Assembly: GCA_003165235.1 (NCBI GenBank)
Contig: PLSV01000347.1
Span: 5,809-50,178, forward strand
Source: Syntrophobacteraceae bacterium
GTDB taxonomy: Bacteria; Desulfobacterota; Syntrophobacteria; Syntrophobacterales; Syntrophobacteraceae
Length of the DNA stretch: 44,370 nt
Direction of reading: 5' to 3'
This document shows, one piece after another, positions 44,322 to 44,370 of the stretch. Below the pieces are notes generated by a model. That model did not search any database. It worked only from the letters and a program-made list of their open reading frames with translations, and had not been told where the DNA came from. Within the stretch, counting starts at the first letter, position 1; each line of letters begins with the position of its first letter. Made by a program: the position numbers and the translations under genes.

Positions 44322-44370
44322 TTATTTCTTGCCCCCACCGTGACCGCCGCCATGACCGCCACCATGACCG
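44322..44370 (-). CDS. C-terminal end of a Gly/His-rich protein, cut by window edge
   Basis: Minus-strand translation gives a tail of repeated GHGG units: HGGGHGGGHGGGKK then TAA (complement of 44322-44324). The stop is followed by a strong terminator on the same strand, which supports a real gene end. Gly/His tails often bind nickel, zinc or copper and are seen at the end of small periplasmic or secreted proteins. The rest lies outside the window, so neither family nor length can be given. Confidence 0.65.
   Translation of the reverse strand, partial: GHGGGHGGGHGGGKK

Overview
The window comes from a sulfate-reducing bacterium, most likely a member of the Desulfobacterota (former Deltaproteobacteria, perhaps Syntrophobacter-like). 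The diagnostic genes are a complete dissimilatory sulfite reductase locus (dsrD, dsrA, dsrB, dsrN, dsrC) with all the expected siroheme/[4Fe-4S] cysteines, plus a fused siroheme decarboxylase of the alternative heme pathway. No rRNA, tRNA, CRISPR or complete insertion sequence was seen. The species assignment is inference.

Left part (1-6.7 kb): the first codons of a ferredoxin, then the dsr operon on the minus strand in the order D-A-B-N-C. A candidate promoter with a 15-bp palindrome lies upstream of dsrD. A TPR protein and an SlyD-like prolyl isomerase diverge from it. Middle-left (6.8-18 kb): two tandem secreted sedolisin (S53) proteases that lack the usual prodomain; a four-gene MacA/MacB-type ABC efflux operon with its own TolC-like lipoprotein; a PadR regulator with an iron-sulfur flavoprotein-SCP2 fusion; and the fused AhbA/AhbB siroheme decarboxylase with a small unknown protein.

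Accessory stretch (18-25 kb): an AAA ATPase overlapping a frameshifted DUF4276 gene (a two-gene, defence-like module with signs of decay), a 385-residue unknown protein, an alpha/beta hydrolase, a small membrane protein with a strong terminator, a secreted fibronectin-III miniprotein, a glycerate kinase, and a scar with two truncated gene fragments next to cobO.

Housekeeping stretch (25-34.5 kb): cobO, fmdB with a perfect sigma-70 promoter, a TPR/periplasmic-binding lipoprotein, and hrcA-grpE-dnaK under a CIRCE element. These are followed by a core MetE-like methyltransferase and a stand-alone AICAR formyltransferase (purH C-terminal half).

Right part (34.6-44.4 kb): an MdtABC-type RND efflux operon (adaptor, two different RND pumps, TolC-like lipoprotein) on the minus strand, with a long leader carrying a terminator-like hairpin. 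The window ends in the C-terminus of a Gly/His-rich protein. Tetrapyrrole themes recur: DsrN (siroheme amidation), AhbAB (siroheme to heme) and CobO (cobalamin adenosylation) all handle siroheme-related cofactors. Two complete tripartite efflux systems occupy about 14 kb.
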